Assembly: GCF_013408175.1 (NCBI RefSeq)
Contig: NZ_JACBYW010000011.1
Location: forward strand, 22,076-86,075
DNA: 64,000 nt
From: Actinopolyspora biskrensis
GTDB taxonomy: Bacteria; Actinomycetota; Actinomycetes; Mycobacteriales; Pseudonocardiaceae
Direction: 5' to 3'
Of this stretch, positions 49,591-61,256 are shown piece after piece; position 1 is the first letter of the stretch, and every line of letters starts with the position of its first letter. Made by a program: the position numbers and the translations under genes. The notes beneath the pieces are model-generated. The model did not search any database. It saw only the letters and a list, made by a program, of their open reading frames with translations, and was not told where the DNA came from.

Positions 49591-50462
49591 CCGTAATCCT
49601 CTTCCTCTGCACTGTCCCGCTCCTGCGCCGCGACCGAGCGGGCGTCCTCCGCGCTGCCCCCCACCCAGCGCACCAGCAGCTCGTCCAGCGGAGCGGACTG
49701 TTCGAACATCACAACGGTTTCCCGGAACAACTCGAGCAGGGCCAGAAACCGCGCGATCACCTCGATGGTGGCCGTGCAGTCCCGAACCACTTCCGCGAAA
49801 CGCGCGCTCCCCCGTTCGGCGAGCATCACACGCAGCACGGCAGCGTGTTCGCGCACCGACACCTGGTGCTGGTGCAGGTGCTCGAGCGAAACCTCCGGAG
49901 GAGGGGCGGGGCGGAACACCGCCGCCGCCACCTCGGCGAGCCCGTCCGCGTCGACACCGAGCACCACTTCCGGCATCAGGTCGAGGTAACGCTGCTCCAG
50001 CGAAACCGCCCGAGGATACCTGCGCAGCGCACCTGCCTCCAGTTGTCTGAACAACTCGGCCACCCGCTTGTAGGCCCGGTACTGCAGCAGGCGCGCGAAC
50101 AGGAGATCCCGCGCCTCCAGCAAAGCCAGGTCCTCCTCGTCCTCGACCTCGGCTGCCGGAACCAGCCGAGCCGCTTTGAGATCGAGCAGGGTGGCCGCGA
50201 CCACGAGGAACTCGCTCGTCTCGTCGAGGTCGGAACGCTGCCCCAGTTCCTTGGTGTAGGCGATGAAATCATCGGTCACGCGGTGCAGCGCCACCTCGGT
50301 GACATCGAGCTGGTGCTGCGAGATGAGCTGCAGCAGCAGGTCGAAAGGGCCCTCGAAGTTCTCGAGCCGCACCGTGAAACGCCCGCCGGAGGACTCCTGC
50401 GCGTCCGCGAGTTCGGGAATCTCCTGCGACGTCTCGCCCTCAGCGGTTCGTGCCTCGCTCAC
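49587..50462 (-). CDS. scpA: Segregation and condensation protein A
   Basis: 291 residues: FTVRLENFEGPFDLLLQLISQHQLDVTEVALHRVTDDFIAYTKELG is the ScpA N-terminus that binds the SMC neck; FARLLQYRAYKRVAELFRQLEAG and VMFEQSAPLDELLVRWVG follow. It is the kleisin of the bacterial condensin. A GTG start with GAGG 4 bp upstream, 176 bp after parA. Confidence 0.96.
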   Translation of the reverse strand: MSEARTAEGETSQEIPELADAQESSGGRFTVRLENFEGPFDLLLQLISQHQLDVTEVALHRVTDDFIAYTKELGQRSDLDETSEFLVVAATLLDLKAARLVPAAEVEDEEDLALLEARDLLFARLLQYRAYKRVAELFRQLEAGALRRYPRAVSLEQRYLDLMPEVVLGVDADGLAEVAAAVFRPAPPPEVSLEHLHQHQVSVREHAAVLRVMLAERGSARFAEVVRDCTATIEVIARFLALLELFRETVVMFEQSAPLDELLVRWVGGSAEDARSVAAQERDSAEEEDYG

Positions 50463-50518
50463 ATCTCCTCATTACCAGCTGTGGAGCTCTTCCGTTCCGG
50501 TCGGCGGGGTGCTCGGTC

Positions 50519-50539
50519 GGCGGAACCTCCCGCGGCGGC
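50519..50539. repeat. 21-bp GC-rich dispersed repeat, copy 2
   Basis: The copy between scpA and parA matches 497-517 at 20 of 21 positions, with core ACCTCCCGCGG. The remaining part of the 176-bp gap has no gene. Confidence 0.4.
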
Positions 50540-50638
50540 ACCTGCCGCGCGGTGGGGTGTTCTCGGAGCTGCTCGCGCCGAGGCACCACACCGCTCGTCG
50601 ACACGACGGGAAAGCGGCAGTCGGTGGTCCCGAGCCAC

Positions 50639-51586
50639 TCACCGGGCGATGACTTCACGGGCCAACGAGCGGTACGCCTTCGACCCGGACGATCGCGGCG
50701 CCCAGCGGGTGATCGGCTCCCCCGCGACGGTGGTTTCCGGGAAACGCACCGTGCGGTTGATCACGCTGTCGAACACGATGTCGCCGAAGGCCTCGACCAC
50801 CCGGGACATCACTTCACGCGAGTGAAGTGTACGGGGGTCGAACATGGTCGCCAGGATCCCGCTGATCTCCAGGTCCGGATTCAGGCGCTCCCGCACCTTC
50901 TCGATCGTGTCGATGAGCAGTGCGACACCGCGCAGACTGAAGAACTCGCATTCCAGCGGGATCATCACGCCGTGTGCCGCGGCCAGGGCGTTGACCGTGA
51001 GCAGCCCGAGCGAGGGTTGGCAGTCGATCAACACGAAATCGTACTCCGCGAGCACGGGACGCAACGCCCTTTCCAGGGATTGTTCCCTGCCGACCTCGGC
51101 GACGAGCTGAACCTCCGCCGCCGACAGATCGATGTTGCTCGGCAACAGGTCCATACCTGCCACGCTGGTCGATCTGATCACTTCCCGCAGACCCGTCGAA
51201 CGCTCCATGAGGACGTTGTAGATGGTTTGCTCCAGTTGGTGCGGTTGCACCCCGAGGCCGACCGACAGTGCACCTTGCGGATCGAAATCGACCAGCAGCA
51301 CCTTACGTCCGTACTCGGCGAGTGCGGCCCCCAGATTGATGGTGGACGTGGTCTTGCCGACACCGCCCTTCTGGTTGCACATCGCCAGTACCGAGGCGGG
51401 ACCGTGCGTCTCCAGTGGAGAGGGGTCGGGAATGTGCCGACGTGGCCTCCCGGTGGGGCCGACGTTTCCACCGATCGGATCGCTGTCGGGGACCTCCCCG
51501 TTGGCCAGCTCCGAAGCGTCCGGGGTGATGCTCAGGTCGACCGCGCCCCGGCACCGCCCACCGGCGGAGGGCTGCGGCGTCGACAT
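50639..51586 (-). CDS. ParA family ATPase
   Basis: 315 residues. After an N-terminal extension of about 65 residues (Pro- and Gly-rich), SVLAMCNQKGGVGKTTSTINLGAALAEYGRKVLLVDFDPQGALSVGLG is the deviant Walker A and switch I of ParA, with LIDCQPSLGLLTVNALAAA the Walker B. No parB lies next to it; homologues at this locus (before scpAB) are thought to serve chromosome organisation, and the main ParAB pair lies elsewhere in actinobacteria. ATG with GGAG at 11 bp. Confidence 0.93.
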   Translation of the reverse strand: MSTPQPSAGGRCRGAVDLSITPDASELANGEVPDSDPIGGNVGPTGRPRRHIPDPSPLETHGPASVLAMCNQKGGVGKTTSTINLGAALAEYGRKVLLVDFDPQGALSVGLGVQPHQLEQTIYNVLMERSTGLREVIRSTSVAGMDLLPSNIDLSAAEVQLVAEVGREQSLERALRPVLAEYDFVLIDCQPSLGLLTVNALAAAHGVMIPLECEFFSLRGVALLIDTIEKVRERLNPDLEISGILATMFDPRTLHSREVMSRVVEAFGDIVFDSVINRTVRFPETTVAGEPITRWAPRSSGSKAYRSLAREVIAR

Positions 51587-51751
51587 GGCGGTGGTGACTC
51601 CTTAGTTGTGCGACGGCGTTCGAGAAACCTCTTCGGTGCGCAGCCTAGGCGGCACGCGCACACGGCGGCAACGCGCCTCGCCGTTGACACGGCGAAAAGC
51701 TTCACGTCACCGCGCGACCCGTCTTCGACGGATCACCGGATACTTTCGGAC

Positions 51752-52693
51752 TCAGTCGTGAGCACGAGGATGCGTCGTGGCGTACACCTCGCGCAGGGTG
51801 TTCATGGTGACCATCGTGTACACCTGAGTCGTCGCGACGGACGCGTGCCCGAGGAGCTCCTGCACGACCCGGACATCCGCCCCGCCCTCCAGCAGATGGG
51901 TGGCGAAGGAGTGCCGCAGCGTGTGCGGCGAGACCGAGCTCGTCAGTCCCGCCCTGCTCGCGGCCGCTTTCAGGACGCTCCAGGCACTCTGCCGGGACAG
52001 TCTACCGCCCCTGACGTTGAGGAACAGCGCAGAAGCCTGCGTCTTCCCCGCGGCCAGACTCGGCCGCGCACGAACGAGGTAGGCCTCCACCGCCTCCAAC
52101 GCGGGACGTCCTACGGGGACTCGACGCTGACCACCCCCCTTGCCGTCGAGCAGCACAGTACGCTCGTGTGTGTCCACGTCGTCCACATCGAGCCCGACCA
52201 CCTCGGAGATGCGGGCCCCGGTGGAGTACAGCAACTCCAGCAGAGCACGATCCCGCAGTCCGCGAGGGCCGCCGACGGTCCCCCTGTCCAACAGGCACAG
52301 CACCTCGTCCAGGGACAACGCCTTGGGCAATCTGCGCGGCAACGCCGGCGGAGTGACCTCGCTCGCCGGATCGTGCTCGGCGATCCCCTCCACGAAGGCG
52401 AACCTGTGCAGTCCGCGGACCGCCACGATCGTGCGTGCCGCCGAGGCCGGAGCCAACGGGGCCCCGTCGCGTTCCCCGGTGCGAAGCGTGGCGAGGAACT
52501 CGCCCACCAGTTCGGAGGAGACTCCCCGCAACGTCCCGGCACCGGAGTGGACCAGGTAACTCCCGTAACGACGCAGATCGCGCGTGTACGCTTCCAAGGT
52601 ACTCGAAGCAGTGCCGCGTTCCACCACGAGATGATTCAGATAGGCACCGAACACCCGGCGCAACTCGTCCGGGAGTTCGTCGAATTCCGACAT
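51752..52693 (-). CDS. xerD: Site-specific tyrosine recombinase XerD
   Basis: 313 residues. The catalytic set is intact: Arg in [18 protein letters not shown], Lys in [13 protein letters not shown], His/Arg in [17 protein letters not shown], the second His in [16 protein letters not shown] with Tyr as nucleophile. The SAM-like N-terminal domain ([29 protein letters not shown]) is present. It resolves chromosome dimers at dif. ATG at 52693 with GGAG 7 bp before. Confidence 0.96.
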   Translation of the reverse strand: MSEFDELPDELRRVFGAYLNHLVVERGTASSTLEAYTRDLRRYGSYLVHSGAGTLRGVSSELVGEFLATLRTGERDGAPLAPASAARTIVAVRGLHRFAFVEGIAEHDPASEVTPPALPRRLPKALSLDEVLCLLDRGTVGGPRGLRDRALLELLYSTGARISEVVGLDVDDVDTHERTVLLDGKGGGQRRVPVGRPALEAVEAYLVRARPSLAAGKTQASALFLNVRGGRLSRQSAWSVLKAAASRAGLTSSVSPHTLRHSFATHLLEGGADVRVVQELLGHASVATTQVYTMVTMNTLREVYATTHPRAHD

Positions 52694-52882
52694 CGGGACG
52701 CTCCTGCGGAGACCGGCCGTGCACGGGGGCACTCGTGACGGGACGGCGTCGCGTCCCGTCCTCACAGAGCTTTTCCGGGCTTTTCCGGTCGAGCTGTTGG
52801 TCGGGTGACCGGGTCCCTGCGGCGAGAGCCCGCGAGAGGTTCCGCCGAGGACCACCTACGACAACCCGAGCAGAAACACCGG

Positions 52883-53551
52883 TCAGCCCTCGGACCGGGC
52901 CGCGAAACGGGTCGGCCGGTCCGCCCATTCCGCGTCACCGGATCTGGGACGGACGTGTCCGTCCCGTACGGCCCTGGCCGCCAGCAGACCCGAAACGGCC
53001 GGAGCGTTGACGATCTCTCCCGCGAAGACCGATTCGATCGCCCGGTCGAGTGGCACTCTGTCCACGACGAGGTCGGCTTCCTCGTCGGCGACCGGTTCCG
53101 GACGAGCGACCTCGCTCAACCCGCGGGCCAGATAGACCCGCTCGGCCTGGTCGGTGAATCCGGGTGAAGCAGCTACGTCCACCAACACCGACCAGTCCCG
53201 AGCGGCGAGACCGACCTCCTCCGCCAGTTCGCGTTGGGCGGTGTGTCGGGGGGACTCCCCACGCACGTCGAGCAGCCCGGCCGGAAGTTCCCACAACCTG
53301 CGCCCCAGCGGGTAACGGTACTGGTGCACGAGAACCACCCTGTCCCACTCGTCCAACGCGACCACCGCGACAGCCCCGGGGTGCTCGACGACCTCCCTGC
53401 GGGAACGTCCTCCACCCGGCATCGCGACCTCGTCACTGCGCAACGCCAGGACATTGCCGACGTAGACGTCGGAAGTGGACAGTGTCGTGAACGGGTGCCG
53501 ACCGTTGGTACGGCTGATCGGCCCTTCCGCGGGCCCGGGGTTCGCGGACAT
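52883..53551 (-). CDS. Nudix hydrolase, ADP-ribose pyrophosphatase type
   Basis: 222 residues. The Nudix box is GLLDVRGESPRHTAQRELAEEVGL and the fold features VVLVHQYRYPLGRRLWELPAG and DVAASPGFTDQAERVYLARGL, typical of ADP-ribose pyrophosphatases. It hydrolyses ADP-ribose, product of NAD turnover. ATG at 53551 with AGGAG 4 bp upstream. Homologues sit between pyrG and xerD in mycobacteria as well. Confidence 0.93.
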   Translation of the reverse strand: MSANPGPAEGPISRTNGRHPFTTLSTSDVYVGNVLALRSDEVAMPGGGRSRREVVEHPGAVAVVALDEWDRVVLVHQYRYPLGRRLWELPAGLLDVRGESPRHTAQRELAEEVGLAARDWSVLVDVAASPGFTDQAERVYLARGLSEVARPEPVADEEADLVVDRVPLDRAIESVFAGEIVNAPAVSGLLAARAVRDGHVRPRSGDAEWADRPTRFAARSEG

Positions 53552-53685
53552 CTCGCTCCTGACTGATGCTTTCCTGCCGTGTTGACGATCGATCGGCGTG
53601 GTGCTCCCGGCGGCCGGCAACGCCGAAAGATCCGCCCGAGCAACTCGCAGCACCGCGGGCCCCGCGTGCGCTCGCACGAGGACGG

Positions 53686-53720
53686 CCCCGACGTCGGGGA
53701 GAACGCTACCCGATGTCGGG
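53686..53720. promoter_or_regulatory. Paired palindromes upstream of the Nudix gene
   Basis: CCCCGACGTCGGGG (53686-53699) is a perfect 14-bp palindrome and CCCGATGTCGGG (53709-53720) a near-perfect one; centres are 22 bp apart, about two helical turns. They stand about 135-170 bp before the Nudix start and would suit a cooperative regulator. Confidence 0.5.
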
Positions 53721-53801
53721 GCCCACTCACAGGACAACGGGAGGTTCCGCCAAGTGATCACCTCGTCGGGGGCGAGCAGAAAGCCTCGATGAGTGGGCCG
53801 C

Positions 53802-55981
<2,180 letters not shown>

Positions 55982-57181
55982 CTACTGAGTGATCATCCCA
56001 GTGCAGAACTCGAGAACGGCTTCCGCGAACCCCCCGAGGACGGTGAGGTGGGGGGAACCGATCCCGGACGCGGCCAGTGCGAGAAGTCCCACCAGCAACA
56101 CGCCGAGCGCCAGCACGAGGAACACGACGTTCGAAAGACGGCTGCGTTCGAACTCCAACGCGGCCGAGCCGTCCACGACCTTTCCGGCCAGGCGCATGCG
56201 GGTCAGGAACGTGGAGGGGTTGCTCAGCCCCCTCTCACGGTCGAGAAACTCCTCCAGGCTCGCCCTGGAACCCGCCGTCACCACGAGCGCCGCTCCGTGC
56301 ACATCAGCCAGCAGCAGAGCCAGATCCTCCGGGTTCCCGCCCGCGGGAAAGGTCACCGCTCCGATACCGAGCTCCTGGATGCGGGCCGTTCCCGGCGCGT
56401 GTCCGTCGGAGCCCGCGGGGATGACCACCTCGGTGGCCTCCCTGAGCGTCCGCTCGCTCAGCGGCGTGGGATCGCCCAGGATCACATCGGGCTTCAACCC
56501 GTGGGCGCGCAGTGTGTCCGCCCCTTCCGAGACACCGATCAGCACCGGGCAGTACTCGCGCACATAACGGCGCAGCCGTTCGAGTTCGGTTTCGTGCCCG
56601 TCCCCCGGAGCCAGCACGAGCACGTGACGCCCGGACATCCCGACCCGAACCTCGGGAACCCCGATGCCGTCCAGCACGAGCATGCGCTCCCTGCGCAGGA
56701 ACTCGACGGTATTGGTCGAGAACTCCTCGATCCGCGCGGACATCGCGGACTTGGCTTCGCTCATGCGGGCGGCGACGGTCTCGGCGTCCTGTTCCGAACC
56801 GTGCACGACCAGCTCCTCCCCGCGCTTCCCGCTCAGGAAGACCCCACCGCTGTGCAACCGCACGGTGGCACCGTCCCTGATCCTGCGGAGGGCTTCGGAG
56901 CCCACGTCGTCGATCAGTTTGACCCCCGCGGCCAGCAGTACCTCCGGCCCGAGGTTCGGGTACTTTCCCGAGATGGAGGAGGAGGCGTTGATCACCGCGG
57001 AGACCTCGTAGGCGACCAGCGTCTCCGCGGTACGACGATCGAGATCGACCCGATCGAGGAAAACGATGTCCCTGGCAGCGACACGTTGCGGAAGAGTGCC
57101 ATCGCGTCGCTGCAGACGGGCGGTCCCGGTTATTCCCGGCAATGTCTCCTGCTGGCTCCCGAGCAGGCCACTGAGTCGCAT
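55982..57181 (-). CDS. steA: SteA-like cytokinetic ring/envelope protein
   Basis: 399 residues. GTARLQRRDGTLPQRVAARDIVFLDRVDLDRRTAETLVAYEVSAVINASSSISGKYPNLGPEVLLAAGVKLIDDVG and PDVILGDPTPLSE define the SteA family (thiamin pyrophosphokinase-like core; Rv1697 homologue). A single transmembrane helix near the C-terminus (NVVFLVLALGVLLVGLLALAAS) anchors it. In Corynebacterium SteA works with SteB in cytokinesis and cell-envelope integrity. Here the SteB partner is absent from the locus. No strong Shine-Dalgarno precedes the ATG at 57181. Confidence 0.9.
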   Translation of the reverse strand: MRLSGLLGSQQETLPGITGTARLQRRDGTLPQRVAARDIVFLDRVDLDRRTAETLVAYEVSAVINASSSISGKYPNLGPEVLLAAGVKLIDDVGSEALRRIRDGATVRLHSGGVFLSGKRGEELVVHGSEQDAETVAARMSEAKSAMSARIEEFSTNTVEFLRRERMLVLDGIGVPEVRVGMSGRHVLVLAPGDGHETELERLRRYVREYCPVLIGVSEGADTLRAHGLKPDVILGDPTPLSERTLREATEVVIPAGSDGHAPGTARIQELGIGAVTFPAGGNPEDLALLLADVHGAALVVTAGSRASLEEFLDRERGLSNPSTFLTRMRLAGKVVDGSAALEFERSRLSNVVFLVLALGVLLVGLLALAASGIGSPHLTVLGGFAEAVLEFCTGMITQ

Positions 57182-57264
57182 ATACCGATGGTGACAAAAC
57201 AGACACGTATCGCTGTTGCGCCACGCCGAGCACCTCCCGCGAACTCACGGAAACCGCGGTGACG

Positions 57265-57309
57265 AAAAGACCGTCCCCTGCCCGGACGGCTTCCGGGCAG
57301 GGGACGGTC
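57265..57309 (-). terminator. Rho-independent terminator of the recN gene
   Basis: A perfect 18-bp stem (57269-57286 with 57292-57309) around a 5-nt loop lies 43 bp after the recN stop; on the minus strand it is followed by TTTT. It separates recN and steA transcription. Confidence 0.9.
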
Positions 57310-57352
57310 ACACCCGTTGAACGCGGCCCGATCCGCCCGACGAGTCCGGCGA

Positions 57353-59131
57353 TCACCTCTCCGGGTGATTCCCGCCCGCGTGCTCCGCCTTGTACCGATC
57401 GGCCACCGCGAGCAGCTCCTCTGCATGGGCGCGCCCGGTCTCGGTGGAATCGAGCCCGGCCAGCATCCGGGCCAGTTCGGAAACCCGCTGTTCGTCGGCG
57501 ACGACGCGTACGTCGCTGTGCGTGAAACCGGTTGTTCCCGTGGCCTTGTCCACCACGAGATGACGATCGGCGTAAGCGGCCACCTGGGGCAGGTGCGTCA
57601 CCACCAGCACCTGATGGCTGCGGGAGAGCCGCGCGAGTCTGCGGCCGATCTCCACCGCTGCCCGTCCACCGACCCCCGCATCGACCTCGTCGAAAACGAG
57701 AGTGGGCACGGTGTCGGCGTCCGCGAGGACAACCTCCAGCCCCAGCATCACCCGGGAGAGCTCACCTCCCGAGGCCCCCTTGTGAATGGGCAACGCCGGC
57801 CCACCCGGATGCGAGCGCAGCAGCATTTCCACATCGTCGACGCCGTCGGGACCGGCGCGCACCGGCTCCCCGTCCAACGTGATCGCCTCGGAGTCCGAGC
57901 TGCCCGCCCGGTTCGGGGTCACCGACACGTCGAACTCGGCCTGGGCCATGGCGAGCCCGGCCAGCTCATCGGTAACCGCCTTGGCCAGGCGCCCGGCTGC
58001 TTCGACACGGGCCGCGGTGAGCGTGCGCGCGTGTTCGACGAGCTGTTCGGCCAGCCGGTCCCGCTGTGCGGCCAGTTCGGCCAAGGCCTCCTCGGAGGTG
58101 TCCATCCCCCGGAGACGAGCACGTGCCTGTTCCGCCCACGCGAGCACACCGTCGACGTCCTCGGCGTACTTTCTCGTCAACTGCTTGAGCTCGGCCTGGC
58201 GAGCCAGGATCCGCTCCAGCTCGGCAGGATCCGCCTGGAGATCCTCCAGGTAGGAGCTCAGGTCCGCGCCCACATCGCTCAACACCGCCGCGGCCTCCGC
58301 GAGCCTGCCCTCCAGCTCGCGGAGCCGTGGATCCTCCGCCGAACCGAGCAGCCGCCGCGCCTGTCCGACCAGCGTGACCGCACCGGTCGAGTCCGGGTCC
58401 TCCTCGGTCGCACCGCTCACCGAGGACAGAGCACCCGTGGCGACCTCGCGCAGCTGGTCGATGTCGGAAAGCCGACGTGCCCGCTCGGTCAGCTCCGCGT
58501 CCTCCCCCGGCTGCGGGGCCACCGTCTCGATCTCGGAGAGGCCGTGCCGCAGGAGGTCGGCCTCACGCTCCAGCTCACGGGAACGTTGCCTGCGGTCGGC
58601 GAGTTCCCGGACCACCTCGATCCACTCGGCTCGGACCCTGCGGTACTCCGCCAGGGGGTTCTCGACGGTGGCTCCGGCGAACCTGTCCAGGGCGGAACGC
58701 TGCTCACCAGTACGCAGCAGTCGAAGTTGATCGTTCTGACCGTGCACGGCGAGCACCTGATCCGCGAGCTCGGACAGCACCGTGTTCGGCACCGAACGCC
58801 CACCGAGATGTGCCCGCGACCTGCCCTGCGCGTTGACACTGCGCACCGCGATCAAACTGCCGTCATCATCGGGTTCGGCCCCCGCCTCGCCTGCGACCCC
58901 GGCGGCTCCGGAATCGAGCTCCACGGCAAAACGCCCCTCGACGACCGCCCGCGAAGCACCGCTCCGCACACGGGAACTGTCCGCACGGCCCCCGCTCAAC
59001 AGGTGGAGCCCGGTGACGACCATCGTCTTGCCCGCGCCGGTCTCACCCGTCACCACGGTCAGTCCCGGGTGCAGTTCGAGGGTGGCGCCGTCTATCACGC
59101 CCAGCCCTTGGATGTGCATCTCCGCCAACAC
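57353..59131 (-). CDS. recN: DNA repair ATPase RecN
   Basis: 592 residues. Walker A GETGAGKTMVVTGLHLL (about residues 29-36), the coiled-coil middle and a C-terminal Walker B (LVFDEVDAGVGGRAAVEIG) are intact, as is the signature SGGELSRVMLGLEVVL. RecN is an SMC-like ATPase that holds broken ends during repair. The start was set at the GTG at 59131, since VLAEMHIQGLGVI is the usual N-terminus and AGGG lies 8 bp before it; a GTG at 59140 is an alternative. It is 112 bp after nadK. Confidence 0.95.
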   Translation of the reverse strand: MLAEMHIQGLGVIDGATLELHPGLTVVTGETGAGKTMVVTGLHLLSGGRADSSRVRSGASRAVVEGRFAVELDSGAAGVAGEAGAEPDDDGSLIAVRSVNAQGRSRAHLGGRSVPNTVLSELADQVLAVHGQNDQLRLLRTGEQRSALDRFAGATVENPLAEYRRVRAEWIEVVRELADRRQRSRELEREADLLRHGLSEIETVAPQPGEDAELTERARRLSDIDQLREVATGALSSVSGATEEDPDSTGAVTLVGQARRLLGSAEDPRLRELEGRLAEAAAVLSDVGADLSSYLEDLQADPAELERILARQAELKQLTRKYAEDVDGVLAWAEQARARLRGMDTSEEALAELAAQRDRLAEQLVEHARTLTAARVEAAGRLAKAVTDELAGLAMAQAEFDVSVTPNRAGSSDSEAITLDGEPVRAGPDGVDDVEMLLRSHPGGPALPIHKGASGGELSRVMLGLEVVLADADTVPTLVFDEVDAGVGGRAAVEIGRRLARLSRSHQVLVVTHLPQVAAYADRHLVVDKATGTTGFTHSDVRVVADEQRVSELARMLAGLDSTETGRAHAEELLAVADRYKAEHAGGNHPER

Positions 59132-59243
59132 AGCACGCACCCTAGCTGGAACCGCCGAAGCGTGGGGGGCCCATCGCCCGGATCAAGCTCCCCGACAACC
59201 GAGGCCCCGCCCGTTCCGGGGAGTGCGGACCTCCCGAGCTCTC

Positions 59244-60137
59244 CTATTCGGAAACGGGGCCACGCCACCCGTGCACCGGCAGCTCGAACTTGCGCACCAA
59301 CCGGTCCGTGAACGAGGTGTCGTGCAAGCGCACCAAACGCAGCGGGTTCTCCGAGGCCAGCACCTCGACGCGCGCCCCGGCGGGAAGATCGAAGTGTCGT
59401 TGGCCGTCACAACACAGCACGGCGTCGTGGCCGTTGTGATCGACTTCCAGCGCCAGCACCGAATCACGCGCCAGCACCAGCGGACGAGCGAACAGGGCGT
59501 GCGCGTTGCTCGGGACGACGAGTAAAGCCTCCACCTGTGGCCAGACCACCGGTCCTCCGGCGGAAAAGGCGTACGCCGTCGACCCCGTGGGGGTCGAGCA
59601 GAGGACACCGTCGCAGCCGAACGTCGAAACCGGGTGGCCGTCCACTTCCACGACGACGTCGAGAATGCGTTCCCTGCTGCTCTTCTCGACGCTGGCCTCG
59701 TTGAGCGCCCAGGTCGTGGCGAGGACCTGGTTGCCGAGTCGCGCGGTGACGTCGATGGTCATCCGCTCGTCGACGTGATAACGTCCCTCGACCACCGCGT
59801 CGACGGCCTCGTCCAGCGCGTCGAAGTCGGCCCCGGCCAGGAAGCCGACCCTGCCCAGGTTCACTCCGAAAACCGGTACACCCGCCATCCTGGCGAGCTC
59901 GGAGGCACGCAGCAGCGTTCCGTCTCCCCCCAAGACCAGCACCAGCTCGGTTCCCTCGGCAGCCAGCGGCCCCGGGGCGACGACCCTGCTGTAACAGGTC
60001 GGGCTCAGCTGCGGTGCCTCCTCCGCGAGCACTCTGACCCTCATGCCGGCACCGATCAACCTGCCCGCCACCTTCTCGGCCGTGCCGAGGTTGTACTGCC
60101 TGCCCGTGTGGAGCACGAGGAGAACATCGCGGTTCAC
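59244..60137 (-). CDS. nadK: NAD kinase
   Basis: 297 residues: LVLVLGGDGTLLRASELARMAGVPVFGVNLGRVGFLA holds the GGDGT motif, and STPTGSTAYAFSAGGPVVWPQVEALLVVP is the second conserved stretch. It phosphorylates NAD+ to NADP+. Its ATG overlaps the tlyA stop (ATGA). Confidence 0.97.
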   Translation of the reverse strand: MNRDVLLVLHTGRQYNLGTAEKVAGRLIGAGMRVRVLAEEAPQLSPTCYSRVVAPGPLAAEGTELVLVLGGDGTLLRASELARMAGVPVFGVNLGRVGFLAGADFDALDEAVDAVVEGRYHVDERMTIDVTARLGNQVLATTWALNEASVEKSSRERILDVVVEVDGHPVSTFGCDGVLCSTPTGSTAYAFSAGGPVVWPQVEALLVVPSNAHALFARPLVLARDSVLALEVDHNGHDAVLCCDGQRHFDLPAGARVEVLASENPLRLVRLHDTSFTDRLVRKFELPVHGWRGPVSE

Positions 60138-61006
60138 AGGCCGTCACCCTCTTCGCGATCGTTCGCGGAGGCTCGCGCTCCGTCCCCGGCTTCCCCCGAC
60201 GAAGCGGTCACGGCCTCGGTAACCATGGTGGTCACATCGGGGCGGTACTCCGCCGGTCGCCGGTTCAACCACACGAAGAACTCCACGTTTCCGGAAGGCC
60301 CGGGCAGCGGGCTGGGCACCACAGCCTGCGGACGCAGTCCGTACTCCCCGGCCGCACCGATCACCCCGACGACGGCCTCGGCACGCAGCGCGGGATCACG
60401 TACCACCCCACCGGAACCGAGACGCTCCTTGCCCACCTCGAACTGTGGTTTGACCATGAGCACCAGATCGGACTCACTGTGCACACACTCGCTCATGGCG
60501 GGCAGAATCAAACGCAGCGAGATGAAGGAGAGATCCGCCACGACCAGATCGACCGGATCTCCGATGTCGGCGAGGCTCAGATTCCGCACGTTCCTCCGCT
60601 CGCGCACCACCACCCGCTCGTCGGTACGCAGCTTCCACTCCAACTGGCCGTAGCCGACGTCGACGGCGACGACCTCGCGGACGTCCCTGCGCAGCAGCAC
60701 ATCGGTGAAACCACCCGTGGAGGAGCCCGCGTCCAGGCAACGACGTCCCTTGACCTCGAGGCCCTCGTGCTCGAAAGCCTCCAGAGCGCCCAACAGCTTG
60801 TAAGCCCCCCTGGAAGCCCACTTCGGGTCCTCCACGTCCTCCGCGACCACGATCGAGACGTTCTCCTCCACCGAGGTCGCGGGTTTGTGCGCGATGAAAC
60901 CACGTACCGTGACCCGCCCCGCGGAAATCAACTCGGCGGCGTGCTCACGTGAGCGAGCGAGCTTACGCCGCACCAGTTCCGAGTCCAACCGTGCTTTACG
61001 AGGCAC
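60134..61006 (-). CDS. tlyA: TlyA 2'-O-rRNA methyltransferase
   Basis: 290 residues. An N-terminal S4 domain (ARLDSELVRRKLARSREHAAELISAGRVTVRG) precedes a FtsJ-like methyltransferase: RRCLDAGSSTGGFTDVLLRRDVREVVAVDVGYGQLEWKLRTDERVVV, SLADIGDPVDLVVADLSFISL. The Lys-Asp-Lys-Glu set can be read in KLLGALEAF, ADLSFI and MVKPQFEVG. It methylates both 16S and 23S rRNA in mycobacteria and contributes to capreomycin sensitivity. The GTG at 61006 has GGAG 7 bp upstream. Confidence 0.95.
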   Translation of the reverse strand: MPRKARLDSELVRRKLARSREHAAELISAGRVTVRGFIAHKPATSVEENVSIVVAEDVEDPKWASRGAYKLLGALEAFEHEGLEVKGRRCLDAGSSTGGFTDVLLRRDVREVVAVDVGYGQLEWKLRTDERVVVRERRNVRNLSLADIGDPVDLVVADLSFISLRLILPAMSECVHSESDLVLMVKPQFEVGKERLGSGGVVRDPALRAEAVVGVIGAAGEYGLRPQAVVPSPLPGPSGNVEFFVWLNRRPAEYRPDVTTMVTEAVTASSGEAGDGARASANDREEGDGL

Positions 61007-61010
61007 CGCC

Positions 61011-61256
61011 TCAACTCCCGCTACCACTAGATCCGGACAACAGCTCGTCGGCCTGGTTCAGCGCATGCGTCAAAGCCTCGTGCACCGCGTCGAACCGCGC
61101 GACGTGCTCGGAAACCGGAATGTCTTCCAAGCCTTCCAAACCGCCCACACATCGCCGAACGGCCTCCTCGGCCTCCTGGACTCGCCTGGTGGCCTCGTCA
61201 GCGGATCCACCCGGGCCGGGCTCTCCACCAGCAGGCTGCCCCGTAGAACCCATCAC
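61011..61256 (-). CDS. Small conserved actinobacterial protein, unknown
   Basis: 81 residues: a Gly-rich start, a helical middle (DEATRRVQEAEEAVRRCVGGLEGLEDIPVSEHVARFDAVHEALTHALNQADELL) likely to form coiled helices, and a Gly/Ser-rich end. It occupies the place of Rv1693 between the HAD phosphatase and tlyA. No function is known. GTG/ATG starts are adjacent (61256 or 61253). Only 4 bp separate its stop from the tlyA start. Confidence 0.8.
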   Translation of the reverse strand: MMGSTGQPAGGEPGPGGSADEATRRVQEAEEAVRRCVGGLEGLEDIPVSEHVARFDAVHEALTHALNQADELLSGSSGSGS

